A DNA stretch of 64,000 nucleotides, taken from assembly GCA_026003475.1 (NCBI GenBank), contig BPHJ01000001.1, positions 677,189 to 741,188 of the forward strand, written 5' to 3'. Below, one piece after another: positions 17,846 through 26,892 of the stretch (the first letter of the stretch is position 1; each line of letters begins with the position of its first letter). The notes beneath the pieces were generated by a model that ran no database searches, was not told the origin of the DNA, and saw only the letters and a program-made list of their open reading frames with translations. The DNA comes from Candidatus Kapaibacterium sp. Its GTDB lineage: Bacteria > Bacteroidota > Ignavibacteria > Kapaibacteriales > NICIL-2. Both the position numbers and the translations under genes were made by a program.

Positions 17846-18451
17846 ATGAGTGATGAACGTCACCGCGACATTGATGCTGATGATCTGGCCACGGTTCGCG
17901 CAGTCCTTGCAGGGGATACCAATGCATTCGCTACCATTGACCGCAAATACCGTCGCCGCCTCTACGTGCTGATTCGCCACATCATCCGCAATGACCGCGA
18001 TGCCGAAGACTTGGTCCAGGATACGCTCTTGAAAGCGTTTCGTGCACTGGAATCGTTCAAGCCTGAGTACTCGTTCGAAAAATGGCTCTTCAAAATCGCC
18101 TCGAACACCTGCATTGACTACCTCCGCCGAGCGCGTTTTGCACCGGAGCCTCTCCGCCTTGATGACAGTGATGATGATGCGCCACCGCGGCAGTATGCCG
18201 ATCCCAATAGCCCACGGCCGGATGAGGTGCTCGAACACGCAGAACGCCAGGAAATTCTCCGTGCTGCGATAGCGTCGCTCCCGGAAAAATATCGTATCGT
18301 AATCCACCTCCGGCATGAGCTGGAGCTCGACTACAACGATATCGCCGCGCGATTGGGCGTGCCACTGGGAACGGTCAAAGCCCACCTGTTCCGTGCACGG
18401 CAGCTTCTGCTCAAAAAACTTGAACCTCACCGCCACCTTTTCCAACCATGA
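17846..18451 (+). CDS. ECF-type RNA polymerase sigma factor
   Basis: A 201-residue sigma-70-family factor of the extracytoplasmic-function class. Region 2 contains the core-binding and -10-recognition motif RDAEDLVQDTLLKAFRALES and EKWLFKIASNTCIDYLRRAR; region 4 has the helix-turn-helix LDYNDIAARLGVPLGTVKAH. The acidic linker (DDSDDDAPP) is unremarkable. Start ATG 17846 is preferred to a TTG two codons upstream. No anti-sigma factor follows: the stop overlaps the ATG of a solute-binding lipoprotein by four bases, a tight and unusual coupling. The signal it answers is unknown. Confidence 0.9.
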   Translation: MSDERHRDIDADDLATVRAVLAGDTNAFATIDRKYRRRLYVLIRHIIRNDRDAEDLVQDTLLKAFRALESFKPEYSFEKWLFKIASNTCIDYLRRARFAPEPLRLDDSDDDAPPRQYADPNSPRPDEVLEHAERQEILRAAIASLPEKYRIVIHLRHELELDYNDIAARLGVPLGTVKAHLFRARQLLLKKLEPHRHLFQP

Positions 18452-19674
18452 TGTCTCTGCAACGACTGTTATACGTTCTTGCGGTTGCTGTGTTCTTCTT
18501 TGGCGGCTGTGGTCGCCAACAACAAACAACGTCGGTCCTGCGTGTTTGGCATTTCTGGAGTGCACCACAACACCAGTTTGTCTTGGATTCGCTGGTGCGC
18601 CAGTTCGAACGCCAGTACGATTGCCGAATTGAACTCACACCATTGAGCTGGAGCGAAGGGAAAACCAAGCTCATGGCCGCATTCAGTTCGGGAACTGCTC
18701 CCGATGTCCTTGAACTTGGTTCGGACTGGATCGCACAGTTTTCCTCCAGCGGGGTATTGGCTGAGCTCGCGCCCGATCAGGTGGAACCATCCGCGTGGCT
18801 GCCGTGGGCGTTGCCACCCTGCATGTGGAAGGGGAAATACTACGCTGTTCCTTGGCTTGTGGACACGCGGGTATTGTTTGTCAACACTGCCTTGCTCGAG
18901 CGTGCTCGTGTAGCGCTCCCCTCAACGCTCGATGAATTGGTCGAGGTGTGTCAGGCGGTGCAAGACCGAACCGGTGCCGCTGGCTTTGGTGCCACAGGTG
19001 CTGATGAACACCGGCTCTACAAGAAAATCTTGCCATTGATGTGGACGCTGGGCGGAGATGTCCTCGATAGCAATGGGCGGTGCGTTCTTGCATCAGAGGC
19101 AAATGTTCGAGCCTTGGAACTCTATGCAGCGCTCTCGCGAACGGGAATCATCGACACACAAAAGCAGCTCGACGCAGCGTTCGTCCGCGGGGAGATTGCT
19201 GTCTGGAATTCTGGAAGTTGGCTTATTGACAAGATTCAACAAGAACAGCCCTCGCTCCCATATCGTACGGTCGTAATGCCAGGAGCTACTGCCCAGTTGC
19301 CGGGTATTTCATTTGCAGGCGGGGAATACTGGGCCATTGCTCAAACCAGTAACACCAAAGACCTTGCCCGTGCATTTATCCGCTTCATGACCAAGGCCCA
19401 ACACGTGCTGCACTTTTGCCAGCGTATTCCCGAAGCAGGATTTCCTGCACGGCGGGATGTCTATGGCGATAGCAGCTTGGTTGTTCATCCAGCCAAGCGC
19501 ACCTTTGCAGAGCAACTCAACGCTGCACGGATGACGCCGGTTCATCCCCGTTGGCTTGATATTGAGCGGATCATCGAAGCAGCAGTCGTTGATGTGCTCT
19601 ACGGGCGAATGGATGCACGCACTGCACTCCGGAGCGCTCACACCAAAGTGACGGAGGTACTTGGGCAGCGCTAG
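18448..19674 (+). CDS. extracellular solute-binding lipoprotein (sugar ABC transporter type)
   Basis: A 408-residue family 1 solute-binding protein. The N-terminus is a lipoprotein signal with lipobox FGGC (Cys21). The mature part begins LRVWHFWSAPQHQFVLDSLV and has the signature KTKLMAAFSSGTAPDVLELG followed by DWIAQF. It would capture a sugar or other small solute in the periplasm for an ABC importer. No permease or ATPase gene follows, since the next gene is convergent, so it is an orphan. Its start overlaps the sigma-factor stop (ATGA), so they are translated together. The ligand cannot be inferred. Confidence 0.85.
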   Translation: MMSLQRLLYVLAVAVFFFGGCGRQQQTTSVLRVWHFWSAPQHQFVLDSLVRQFERQYDCRIELTPLSWSEGKTKLMAAFSSGTAPDVLELGSDWIAQFSSSGVLAELAPDQVEPSAWLPWALPPCMWKGKYYAVPWLVDTRVLFVNTALLERARVALPSTLDELVEVCQAVQDRTGAAGFGATGADEHRLYKKILPLMWTLGGDVLDSNGRCVLASEANVRALELYAALSRTGIIDTQKQLDAAFVRGEIAVWNSGSWLIDKIQQEQPSLPYRTVVMPGATAQLPGISFAGGEYWAIAQTSNTKDLARAFIRFMTKAQHVLHFCQRIPEAGFPARRDVYGDSSLVVHPAKRTFAEQLNAARMTPVHPRWLDIERIIEAAVVDVLYGRMDARTALRSAHTKVTEVLGQR

Positions 19675-19678
19675 CCAA

Positions 19679-20482
19679 TTATGACCCGCTGAGAAACTCG
19701 ACGCTTCGTTGCATACGGATCGGCTGAGGGTAGAGACTCATGAGCTGGAGAAATTCCTCCGGGATATCCGTGCGAACGTTCAAACCCAGTTCTTGCGCCA
19801 TCTGCGGAGTGATGGGAAAATCGTGCGTCCATTGGCCAGAGGTCAGCGCCGTTGCAACGCGTTCGACAACCTCGGCCGGATAATTTTTGGCTAAGAGCTC
19901 GGCGACAGCATGCCGCATTTGGTCGAGCGCTTTTTCGGCAATGTCGGCGAGAATGAGAGTGCGGTCGTCGGTCTCGTTGATGTCTTTGGAGCGGCGGAGT
20001 GCGACAAGCGACGGTGCTGGGAATTCTCCAATTTGTGGATCAATCGGGCCGAGGACGGCATTCTTGCTCATGATGATTTCGTCGGCGGCAAGCGCGATGA
20101 GCGTCCCACCACTCATGGCGTAGTGGGGAACGATGACGCGTGTTTTTCCGCGGCGTCGTTGAATAGCGCGTGCGATCTGGAGTGCAGCAATCACCAAACC
20201 ACCCGGAGTATGGAGCACCAGATCAATGTCGCGATCCTCGTCGGTGCTTTCGAGTGCCCGGAGCACGTCTTCTGAATCTTCCATGCTCAAGTATTTGAGC
20301 ACGGGGAATCCCAGCAGCCGCATTGTTTCTTGACGATGCACGATCAGGATAAGCCGGCTTTTGCGCTGCTCCTCGATTCGTGCAATAAGCCGCTGCCGTG
20401 CCGCTTCGATCAGGCGTTGCCGAAGGATCGGTTGCAGCGAGCTGATCATCACAAAGAGCCAAAACAGCGAGACAATATCCAT
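19679..20482 (-). CDS. SDH-family Clp-fold serine protease, membrane-anchored
   Basis: A 267-residue protein with one N-terminal hydrophobic helix (about 3-20) and a ClpP/SppA-like fold. The motifs are VLHTPGGLVIAA (89-100), the nucleophile region HYAMSGGTLIALAADEI (120-136, Ser124) and AVLGPIDPQIG (142-152). These fit the SDH (Ser-Asp-His) proteinase family, related to SppA-type and NfeD-linked membrane proteases. The domain probably faces the cytoplasm or periplasm next to the membrane; topology is uncertain. It sits nine bases downstream of a rhomboid protease gene on the same strand, suggesting joint membrane proteolysis. Confidence 0.82.
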   Translation of the reverse strand: MDIVSLFWLFVMISSLQPILRQRLIEAARQRLIARIEEQRKSRLILIVHRQETMRLLGFPVLKYLSMEDSEDVLRALESTDEDRDIDLVLHTPGGLVIAALQIARAIQRRRGKTRVIVPHYAMSGGTLIALAADEIIMSKNAVLGPIDPQIGEFPAPSLVALRRSKDINETDDRTLILADIAEKALDQMRHAVAELLAKNYPAEVVERVATALTSGQWTHDFPITPQMAQELGLNVRTDIPEEFLQLMSLYPQPIRMQRSVEFLSGS

Positions 20483-20491
20483 CCTTCCTCC

Positions 20492-21217
20492 TTACGCGTA
20501 GTTGATATACGATCGGTTGTACTCGTCGCCAAAGAGAGCACGATATCGCTTCCGCGCAAAGATGCGGTAGAGTACCGCTCCCGCGATAAACCCACCGATA
20601 TGTGCCCAAAAGGCAATCCCACTTGCCGATTCGGTAATGGCAAGCACGGTGATACCGCTGATGAGTTGCCCGACGAACCATAACCCGATGTAGAGCAAGG
20701 CAGGCAGTTCAACAAAATATGGCAGAAACAGCAGCGGGATAAAAAACACAATCCGACTGTGAGGGAATAGAAACATGTAAGCTGCCATGACGCCCGAAAT
20801 CGCTCCCGATGCACCGATTGCTGGGATGGTCGAATCCGCATGGAGAAACACATGGGTCAATCCAGCAACAATGCCAGTGAGCAAGTAAAACACAAGGTAT
20901 CGGAACGAACCCATACGATCTTCGACGTTGTCTCCGAAGATGTAGAGCGTCCACATGTTACCGAAAAAATGCCCCCAGCCACTATGAAGGAACATGTTTG
21001 TCAGGAGCGGTGCAAATCCCGTCGGATGCCCTGTCCACTTTGCCCATTCTGGGTCAGTAATCGAGAGCGGAACTAAACCATAAATGTGAATCAGCGTTTC
21101 GAGTTCGTAGCTCGATAGCGTCAGTTCATAGATGAACACCACGGTGTTTGCCAGGATGATGAGCCAATTGACAAGGGGCAACTGTCGCGATGGGATGGTA
21201 TCATGCAAAGGGAACAT
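20492..21217 (-). CDS. rhomboid-family intramembrane serine protease
   Basis: A 241-residue polytopic membrane protein with six predicted helices. Rhomboid hallmarks are HSGWGHFFGNMWTLYIFG (78-95), the catalytic serine in GASG (Ser137) and the catalytic histidine in AHIGGF (His206). Rhomboids cut transmembrane segments of substrates within the lipid bilayer. The gene is first in a two-gene unit with the SDH protease. The cytoplasmic C-terminal tail (about 220-241) is short and basic, then polar. Substrates are unknown. Confidence 0.92.
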   Translation of the reverse strand: MFPLHDTIPSRQLPLVNWLIILANTVVFIYELTLSSYELETLIHIYGLVPLSITDPEWAKWTGHPTGFAPLLTNMFLHSGWGHFFGNMWTLYIFGDNVEDRMGSFRYLVFYLLTGIVAGLTHVFLHADSTIPAIGASGAISGVMAAYMFLFPHSRIVFFIPLLFLPYFVELPALLYIGLWFVGQLISGITVLAITESASGIAFWAHIGGFIAGAVLYRIFARKRYRALFGDEYNRSYINYA

Positions 21218-21261
21218 CGGTCATCCTTGGGTAGTGCTGGCGCGAAGTTAGTGCCTGAAAT

Positions 21262-21296
21262 CAAAAAGCGCTGATGCGAATGCGTGCACCAGCGCT
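21262..21296 (-). terminator. intrinsic terminator of tRNA-Pro
   Basis: On the minus strand a stem AGCGCTG / CAGCGCT (21290-21296 with 21267-21273) closes a 16-base loop and is followed at once by TTTTGATTTC. It begins 10 bases after the tRNA-Pro 3' end and lies ahead of the rhomboid gene. Confidence 0.75.
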
Positions 21297-21305
21297 CATG
21301 CGCAG

Positions 21306-21379
21306 TCGGGGTGAGAGGATTTGAACCTCCGGCCCCTTCGTCCCGAACGAAGTGCTCTACCGGGCTGAGCTACACCCCG
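21306..21379 (-). tRNA. tRNA-Pro (CGG)
   Basis: 74 bases. Acceptor CGGGGTG / CACCCCG, D-stem GCTC / GAGC, anticodon stem CTTCG / CGAAG with loop TTCGGGA (anticodon CGG) and T-arm GGAGGTTCAAATCCTCT. The discriminator is A and CCA is not encoded. Confidence 0.95.
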
Positions 21380-21387
21380 AGCAGGCG

Positions 21388-21395
21388 CGAAAATA
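21388..21395 (-). promoter_or_regulatory. -7 promoter element of tRNA-Pro
   Basis: TATTTTCG on the minus strand, followed by CGC, ends eight bases before the tRNA 5' end. That is the expected distance if transcription starts at or next to the mature 5' end. Confidence 0.6.
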
Positions 21396-21479
21396 CGGCA
21401 AGACGTCCTGCTCCCGCATCAAATTTTCGGTGCTGTTGTTCGTTGCAGCGCTGTTGTACATACCACCGGTCGAGACTTG

Positions 21480-23648
21480 ATGGAGACGTTACATCTGGAA
21501 ATCGGTACGCACTGGCTGTGGCTTGCAGGTATGTTTCTGGCCATCGTCGTCGCAACAGTGTGGTACTACCACCGTCACCGCGCGTTGCTCACAGCTCGGC
21601 AGCGTGTGACGCTGAGTGTGCTGCGCTCGCTGGGTCTTGGGCTGCTTGCGGTGGTACTCTTGATGCCAGTCGTGCGGATGGTGTCTTCCCATCGTGAATC
21701 ACCACGTGTTGCGGTCCTCGTTGATAACTCTGCTTCGATGGCACTGCGCGATGGTCGCTTCGATCGAGCAGCGCTGGTACGCCGAGCATTGGAGGGCATC
21801 CAGCGTTCGTTCCCCACCGAGAGTATTCTTGCGTATCGCTTCGGGAGAACTGCCGAGCAGCTTGCGGCCTTTGTGCGCGATTCGTTCCGCCTCGACGAGC
21901 CAGCGACGAATTTGGAGCTACCGCTCACGATGCTTGCTGATCGGCGTGATGAGAACGTGCAAGCAGTTGTCTTGGTTACCGACGGAGCCTACAACACCGG
22001 TGGCATGCCGCTCTATGCTGCTGAAAGCTTTGGCAAACCTGTGTTCGCAGTCGGTGTTGGTGACACGGTACCGGTCAAGGATGTCGCCCTTACCTCGATT
22101 GTAACCAGCGAGCGTGGCTACAAGGGAGTGGAACTGCCCGTGCACATCGGTTTCACTGCCGATGGCGTTGAAGCCGATGCAACGGTTGTCTTGTCAGAAA
22201 ACGGAACAGAGGTAGCTCGGACAACCGTGCACTTATCACCCAGCCAGCGATTCTATCGAACGGTGCTTGCCTTCACGCCAAAAGCGGAGGGAGTTCGCAA
22301 GCTTACCGCACACCTTCAGCCTGTTACAGGAGAATACACCACGCTCAACAACACACGATCCGAATTTGTAACCATCTTACCCAACGAACGCCGCATTGCG
22401 CTGATTGCTGGGTCACCGAGTCCAGATGTTGCATTCATCACTCAGCTTCTGAGCACCGATCGAAGCATCCGACTTCAACCATTCATCCAGAAGTTTGGCG
22501 CCGAGTTCTATGGTGCCGCGCCCACGGCTGCAGACTTGCGCGCAGCCGAGAGCATTGTGTTGGTAGGTTTTCCGATTGCATCGTCGCCAGAAAATATCCT
22601 CGCACTCATCGCTGAGGAAGCTCGCCGAGGCAAACCCATTCTGTTCGTTGCGTCGTCAGGTATCGATAGTCGGAAACTTGGAATGCTCGAACCATTTCTG
22701 CCGTTTACCATCGAACGATGGGGTACCGCTGAAATGCAAGTAACCTGCCAGCTCACCGATCGGGGCGCTTCGCATGCACTCATGCAGGTTGGCCAAAGTG
22801 GTGGGGATGTGTGGAACACGCTGCCGCCGATCTTCCGGCCCGAGGTATTCATCTCGCCCAAACCAGGTGCGGAGGTTCTGGCCAATATCAAGGTTGGGAC
22901 GACCACGCTTGATGAGCCACTCATTCTCGCCCGGACCAACGGCAATCAGCGCACCGTTGCATTGCTCGGCTACGGTCTTTACCGCTGGAAACTTCTCGGC
23001 GAAGGTATGGAGGCATCGCGTGGCGGACGTTCAACATCGGTGCTGCAGTCGTTCCTGGATAACACGCTGCGGTGGCTTGCAAGCAACGAGAATGCAGAGA
23101 AGGTCCGTATTCGCACCAGCAAACGACATTACACAAGCGGTGAGCCGGTTGAATTTATTGCCGATGTCCACGATGATGCACTTCACCCGATTGATGACGC
23201 AGTGGTAAGCGTCACGGTCCGGCGGAGTGATCAACAGTTTGATGTCGTGCTCCAGCCTACCGGGAATGGACGCTACCTTGCAACGCTTGCATCCCTGTCG
23301 GGAGGTGATTACGCCTTCACCGGAAAAGTGATGCGTGGCAGCCAGCTCTACGGTACCGATGTAGGGCGATTCACGGTGGGTGAAATTGCGCTCGAGTACC
23401 AGAACCTGCGCATGAATGCGGAACTATTGCGTGTCCTTGCCGAACGGACGGGAGGTGCATTTGTCACCGCTGACCAATTCGATGCAGCCAAGCTTTGGGC
23501 ACGCATTGAGTCACTGCCAACATTCCAACCGCGGATCATCACCGAAGCACGGACTATTGCCGTCTGGAATCATTGGCTATTGCTGGCGCTGGCGATCGCT
23601 GCGTTAGCGCTCGAATGGTACCTCCGCAAACGCTTTGGGGTTATTTAG
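21480..23648 (+). CDS. VWA-domain membrane protein, possible glutamine-amidotransferase-like fold
   Basis: A 722-residue protein with two N-terminal membrane helices (about 12-32 and 45-65), a von Willebrand A-like domain with the MIDAS-type sequence DNSASMA (about 81-87), a long extracytoplasmic region and one C-terminal helix (WLLLALAIAALALEWYL). Middle residues (about 305-470) resemble the class I glutamine-amidotransferase-like fold that accompanies VWA domains in BatA/CARF-free envelope proteins of Bacteroidota (KPILFVASSGID region). No catalytic triad is evident. The role is unknown; related proteins are annotated only as VWA-containing. Start ATG 21480 is used. The last eight bases overlap the convergent gcvP. 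Confidence 0.75.
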   Translation: METLHLEIGTHWLWLAGMFLAIVVATVWYYHRHRALLTARQRVTLSVLRSLGLGLLAVVLLMPVVRMVSSHRESPRVAVLVDNSASMALRDGRFDRAALVRRALEGIQRSFPTESILAYRFGRTAEQLAAFVRDSFRLDEPATNLELPLTMLADRRDENVQAVVLVTDGAYNTGGMPLYAAESFGKPVFAVGVGDTVPVKDVALTSIVTSERGYKGVELPVHIGFTADGVEADATVVLSENGTEVARTTVHLSPSQRFYRTVLAFTPKAEGVRKLTAHLQPVTGEYTTLNNTRSEFVTILPNERRIALIAGSPSPDVAFITQLLSTDRSIRLQPFIQKFGAEFYGAAPTAADLRAAESIVLVGFPIASSPENILALIAEEARRGKPILFVASSGIDSRKLGMLEPFLPFTIERWGTAEMQVTCQLTDRGASHALMQVGQSGGDVWNTLPPIFRPEVFISPKPGAEVLANIKVGTTTLDEPLILARTNGNQRTVALLGYGLYRWKLLGEGMEASRGGRSTSVLQSFLDNTLRWLASNENAEKVRIRTSKRHYTSGEPVEFIADVHDDALHPIDDAVVSVTVRRSDQQFDVVLQPTGNGRYLATLASLSGGDYAFTGKVMRGSQLYGTDVGRFTVGEIALEYQNLRMNAELLRVLAERTGGAFVTADQFDAAKLWARIESLPTFQPRIITEARTIAVWNHWLLLALAIAALALEWYLRKRFGVI

Positions 23649-26514
23649 CCTCGGCGTATGCTGCCGTTGGCGGGCACACGCACATGATGTTGCGGTCGCC
23701 GTAGGTGTTGTTGATACGTGCAACAGAAGGCCAAAACTTTCGTTCTGCGACAAAGGGCAAGGGGAATGCTGCTTTCTGTCGCGAGTAGGGATGGGACCAT
23801 TCGTCGCTTGTGACCATGCGCTGGGTATGCGGAGCGTTTTTGAGGACGTTGTCGGTTCGGTTGGCGTGGCCTTGTTCAATCTCGTCAATTTCAGCTCGGA
23901 TACTGAGCATTGCCTGGCAGAAGCGGTCGAGCTCCTCGAGTGATTCGCTCTCGGTTGGTTCAATCATGAGCGTACCGGGAACCGGGAACGAGACCGTTGG
24001 AGCATGAAAGCCGTAGTCCATCAGCCGCTTGGCAACGTCTTCGGCATCCACGCCGGTTCGCTGACGGAAGGGGCGAAGGTCCACGATCATTTCGTGTGCG
24101 ACAAATCCACTTTCGCCAACATACAAGATGGGGTATGCATCCTGAAGCTGGACTTTGAGGTAGTTTGCTGCAAGCAATGCAACCTGCGATGCACGACGTA
24201 ATCCCTCAGCGCCCATCAGCCGAATGTATGCCCACGAGATCAGCAAGATGCTTGCGCTTCCCCACGGAGCGGACGCAACGGTACCGATGCTTTGGTGATG
24301 ATCGTTGCTGGGGATAACTGGGTGTGTCGGTAGGAACGGTGCAAGCTCTTTTCGAACTGCAATCGGCCCCATACCTGGCCCACCGCCCCCGTGTGGTATG
24401 CAGAAGGTTTTGTGCAGGTTGATGTGGCACACGTCGGCGCCAATGACACCAGGGGAGGTGAGTCCAACTTGCGCATTGAGATTGGCACCGTCCATGTACA
24501 CCAAGCCACCGACATCGTGAATTCGTTGGCAAATGGTGCGGATGTGTTCTTCGAAGACTCCATGCGTGGAAGGGTAGGTGACCATCAAGCAGGCGATTTG
24601 GTCACCGTACTCAGAGAGTTTGCGTTCGAGGTCTTGGCGGTCAATGTATCCGCGCTCGTCGCTGGCGACGACGACAACCCGGAATCCTGCCATCACCGCA
24701 CTAGCGGGATTGGTACCATGCGCCGATGCGGGTATGAGCGCTATCCGGCGATGATGTTCGCCACGGCTGCGATGGTAGGCACTGATGACCAGCAAGCCAG
24801 TGTACTCACCTTGCGCACCGGAGTTCGGTTGGAGGGAAACAGCATCAAGACCAGTAATCGTTGCCAGATCACGTTCCAGCTCGGCAATGAGTTCGCGGTA
24901 GCCGTCGGCTTGGTCGAGGGGAATAAATGGGTGGAGTTGGTTGAACTCAGGCCACGTGATCGCCATCATTTCGACGGCAGCATTGAGCTTCATCGTGCAC
25001 GACCCCAAGGGGATCATCGAGTGGACCAACGACAGGTCCTTGTTCTCGAGTCGCTTGAGGTAGCGCATCATTTCTGTTTCGCTGTGGTACGAGTTGAAAA
25101 CCGGATGCTGCAGGTATGGCCGAATGCGGGCAAATGGTGCGGGAAAGGTCGTTTCGTCGGCTATGACCATACCATTGGAAAGCGAAACTCCAAGCGCATC
25201 GGCAAAGACAGCTACGATGTCGGCAACGTCGCGGTCGGTGGTTGTTTCGTCCAGGGAAATGCCAATGGCGCCATCGGAGAAATAGCGGAAATTGATCTGC
25301 CGCGCCAGTGCAGCATGACGAACGGCTTCTTGCTGTTGTCGGCTCAGGTGGAGGTAGAGCGTGTCGAAGAAGAGCTGATTTTTCTGCTCAATGCCCATAG
25401 AACGGAGTGTGGCATTCAAACGTGCCGTCAATCGGTGAACGCGCTCAGCAATACAGCGCAGTCCCTCGGGGCCGTGATAGACCGCATACATTGCAGCGAC
25501 GTTCGCCAGCAATGCTTGAGCAGTGCAGATGTTGGAGGTTGCTTTATCGCGCTTGATGTGTTGTTCGCGGGTTTGGAGCGTCATGCGATAGGCTGGGCGG
25601 CCTTCAGCATCAACGGAGACACCAATGATGCGTCCAGGCATATAGCGAATGTAGCGTTGCTGACTGGCAAGAAATGCCGCGTGCGGGCCGCCATAGCCGA
25701 GCGGTACGCCGAATCGCTGTGCGGAGCCGACAACAATATCAGCACCCCACGCACCAGGCGGTTCGAGCAGGCAGAGCGCGAGCAAATCGGTGGCAACGCA
25801 GAGCAAGCCTCCAGCAGCGTGAAGCTGATCGGCAAGCTCGCGATAATCCTCGATGGCCCCAACACCATTGGGGTATTGCACAACGCCTCCGAGTGTGTGT
25901 TCGTCGAGTCGCCAGGATTGCCAGGGTGCAATCCGCAGCTCAACACCGAGCGCGCTGCAGCGAGTCGAAAGCACTGCAAGCGATTGCGGGAACAGCGATG
26001 AATCGGCGTAGAGAATGTTGCGGGTGCTGTCACTGCCGGCGATCGAAAACATCATGTGCATCGCTTCTGCGATTGCAGTGCCCTCATCCAGTAGCGAGGC
26101 GTTCGAAATTTCCATCCCGACCAGATCGCTGACCATTGTTTGAAAGGTCAGCAGTGCTTCAAGTCGTCCTTGGGCGATTTCTGCTTGGTAGGGTGTGTAG
26201 GGTGTGTACCAGCCCGGATTTTCGAGCATGTTTCGTTGGATAACTGCAGGGGTGATTGTCCCGTAGTACCCCATACCGATGTACGACCGGTAACGACGGT
26301 TTTGTGCTGCCAGTACGCGGAGACGTTCGAGCACTTCTACTTCCGTCATTGGTGCCGGCAGGTCCAGATCCTTGGGAAGCCGAATATCGGCGGGCACAAC
26401 AGCCGCACTGAACTCGTCGAGAGACGAAAAGCCAACGCTGGCAAGCATCCGTTCGATGTCGGCAGTACGGGGACCGATGTGGCGTTGGGCGAAGCGATCG
26501 CAGGATGGATTCAT
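23641..26514 (-). CDS. gcvP: glycine dehydrogenase (decarboxylating), P protein of the glycine cleavage system
   Basis: A 957-residue full-length P protein in one chain, with both the N-terminal half (FAQRHIGPRTADIERMLASV) and the C-terminal catalytic half. The pyridoxal-phosphate lysine lies in INLHKTFCIPHGGGGPGMGP. The enzyme decarboxylates glycine and transfers the aminomethyl group to lipoyl-H protein in the cytoplasm. Many Gram-positives, archaea and Thermotoga split P into two subunits; the fused form agrees with a Bacteroidota-type genome. gcvH and gcvT are not adjacent. No glycine riboswitch fits in the 36 bases between its start and the tRNA-Asp terminator. Confidence 0.97.
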   Translation of the reverse strand: MNPSCDRFAQRHIGPRTADIERMLASVGFSSLDEFSAAVVPADIRLPKDLDLPAPMTEVEVLERLRVLAAQNRRYRSYIGMGYYGTITPAVIQRNMLENPGWYTPYTPYQAEIAQGRLEALLTFQTMVSDLVGMEISNASLLDEGTAIAEAMHMMFSIAGSDSTRNILYADSSLFPQSLAVLSTRCSALGVELRIAPWQSWRLDEHTLGGVVQYPNGVGAIEDYRELADQLHAAGGLLCVATDLLALCLLEPPGAWGADIVVGSAQRFGVPLGYGGPHAAFLASQQRYIRYMPGRIIGVSVDAEGRPAYRMTLQTREQHIKRDKATSNICTAQALLANVAAMYAVYHGPEGLRCIAERVHRLTARLNATLRSMGIEQKNQLFFDTLYLHLSRQQQEAVRHAALARQINFRYFSDGAIGISLDETTTDRDVADIVAVFADALGVSLSNGMVIADETTFPAPFARIRPYLQHPVFNSYHSETEMMRYLKRLENKDLSLVHSMIPLGSCTMKLNAAVEMMAITWPEFNQLHPFIPLDQADGYRELIAELERDLATITGLDAVSLQPNSGAQGEYTGLLVISAYHRSRGEHHRRIALIPASAHGTNPASAVMAGFRVVVVASDERGYIDRQDLERKLSEYGDQIACLMVTYPSTHGVFEEHIRTICQRIHDVGGLVYMDGANLNAQVGLTSPGVIGADVCHINLHKTFCIPHGGGGPGMGPIAVRKELAPFLPTHPVIPSNDHHQSIGTVASAPWGSASILLISWAYIRLMGAEGLRRASQVALLAANYLKVQLQDAYPILYVGESGFVAHEMIVDLRPFRQRTGVDAEDVAKRLMDYGFHAPTVSFPVPGTLMIEPTESESLEELDRFCQAMLSIRAEIDEIEQGHANRTDNVLKNAPHTQRMVTSDEWSHPYSRQKAAFPLPFVAERKFWPSVARINNTYGDRNIMCVCPPTAAYAEAK

Positions 26515-26550
26515 GGCTGGAGGTGGTGGAGGTAGATGGCAACAAAATCA

Positions 26551-26581
26551 AAAGCCCACTTGGTCTGAGGAAGTGGGCTTT
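26551..26581 (-). terminator. intrinsic terminator of the tRNA-Ala/tRNA-Asp unit
   Basis: An 11-base-pair perfect stem (AAAGCCCACTT / AAGTGGGCTTT, 26551-26561 with 26571-26581) with a nine-base loop. On the minus strand it is followed by a T-rich stretch (TTTTGATTTTG). It starts six bases after the tRNA-Asp 3' end and separates the tRNAs from gcvP. Confidence 0.85.
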
Positions 26582-26586
26582 GGGTG

Positions 26587-26660
26587 CGGAACCGACGGGA
26601 CTTGAACCCGCGACCTCTGCCTTGACAGGGCAGCGCTCTAACCAGCTGAGCTACGATTCC
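26587..26660 (-). tRNA. tRNA-Asp (GTC)
   Basis: 74 bases. Acceptor GGAATCG / CGGTTCC (one wobble pair), anticodon stem CTGCC / GGCAG with loop CTGTCAA (anticodon GTC), T-arm GCGGGTTCAAGTCCCGT, discriminator G. CCA is not encoded. It lies 17 bases downstream of tRNA-Ala in the same transcript. Confidence 0.95.
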
Positions 26661-26677
26661 ACCACGCAACGAATCAG

Positions 26678-26750
<73 letters not shown>

Positions 26751-26772
26751 ACAGCGGTTCGTCATCGGTGCG

Positions 26773-26804
26773 CAAAAATACGGTGCACACACTCGTCTCT
26801 GCAA
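26773..26804 (-). promoter_or_regulatory. promoter of the tRNA-Ala/tRNA-Asp unit
   Basis: On the minus strand TTG (26802-26804), 21 bases, then TATTTTTG (26773-26780). Both parts of the Bacteroidota -33/-7 promoter are present, and the same TTG-N21-TATTTTTG arrangement recurs at the initiator tRNA. Confidence 0.7.
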
Positions 26805-26892
26805 GTTGCTCTTCCAAGGCCATGATCGGCGGTGCCAGTGGTGCGGCAAATGTTGTGCATATTTGCAGGAGAAACCGACGCCTATTGCTGCT

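Noticed and set aside
17645-18568. Upstream extension of the LD-carboxypeptidase
   Set aside because: It would run antisense through tRNA-Ser and the ECF sigma gene; the Tat signal at ATG 17644 is the natural start.
24391-26001. Plus-strand open frame of 536 codons over gcvP
   Set aside because: Antisense shadow of a highly conserved enzyme gene with no recognisable domain.
26515-26550. Glycine riboswitch before gcvP
   Set aside because: The gap between the terminator and the start is only 36 bases, too short for the aptamer.
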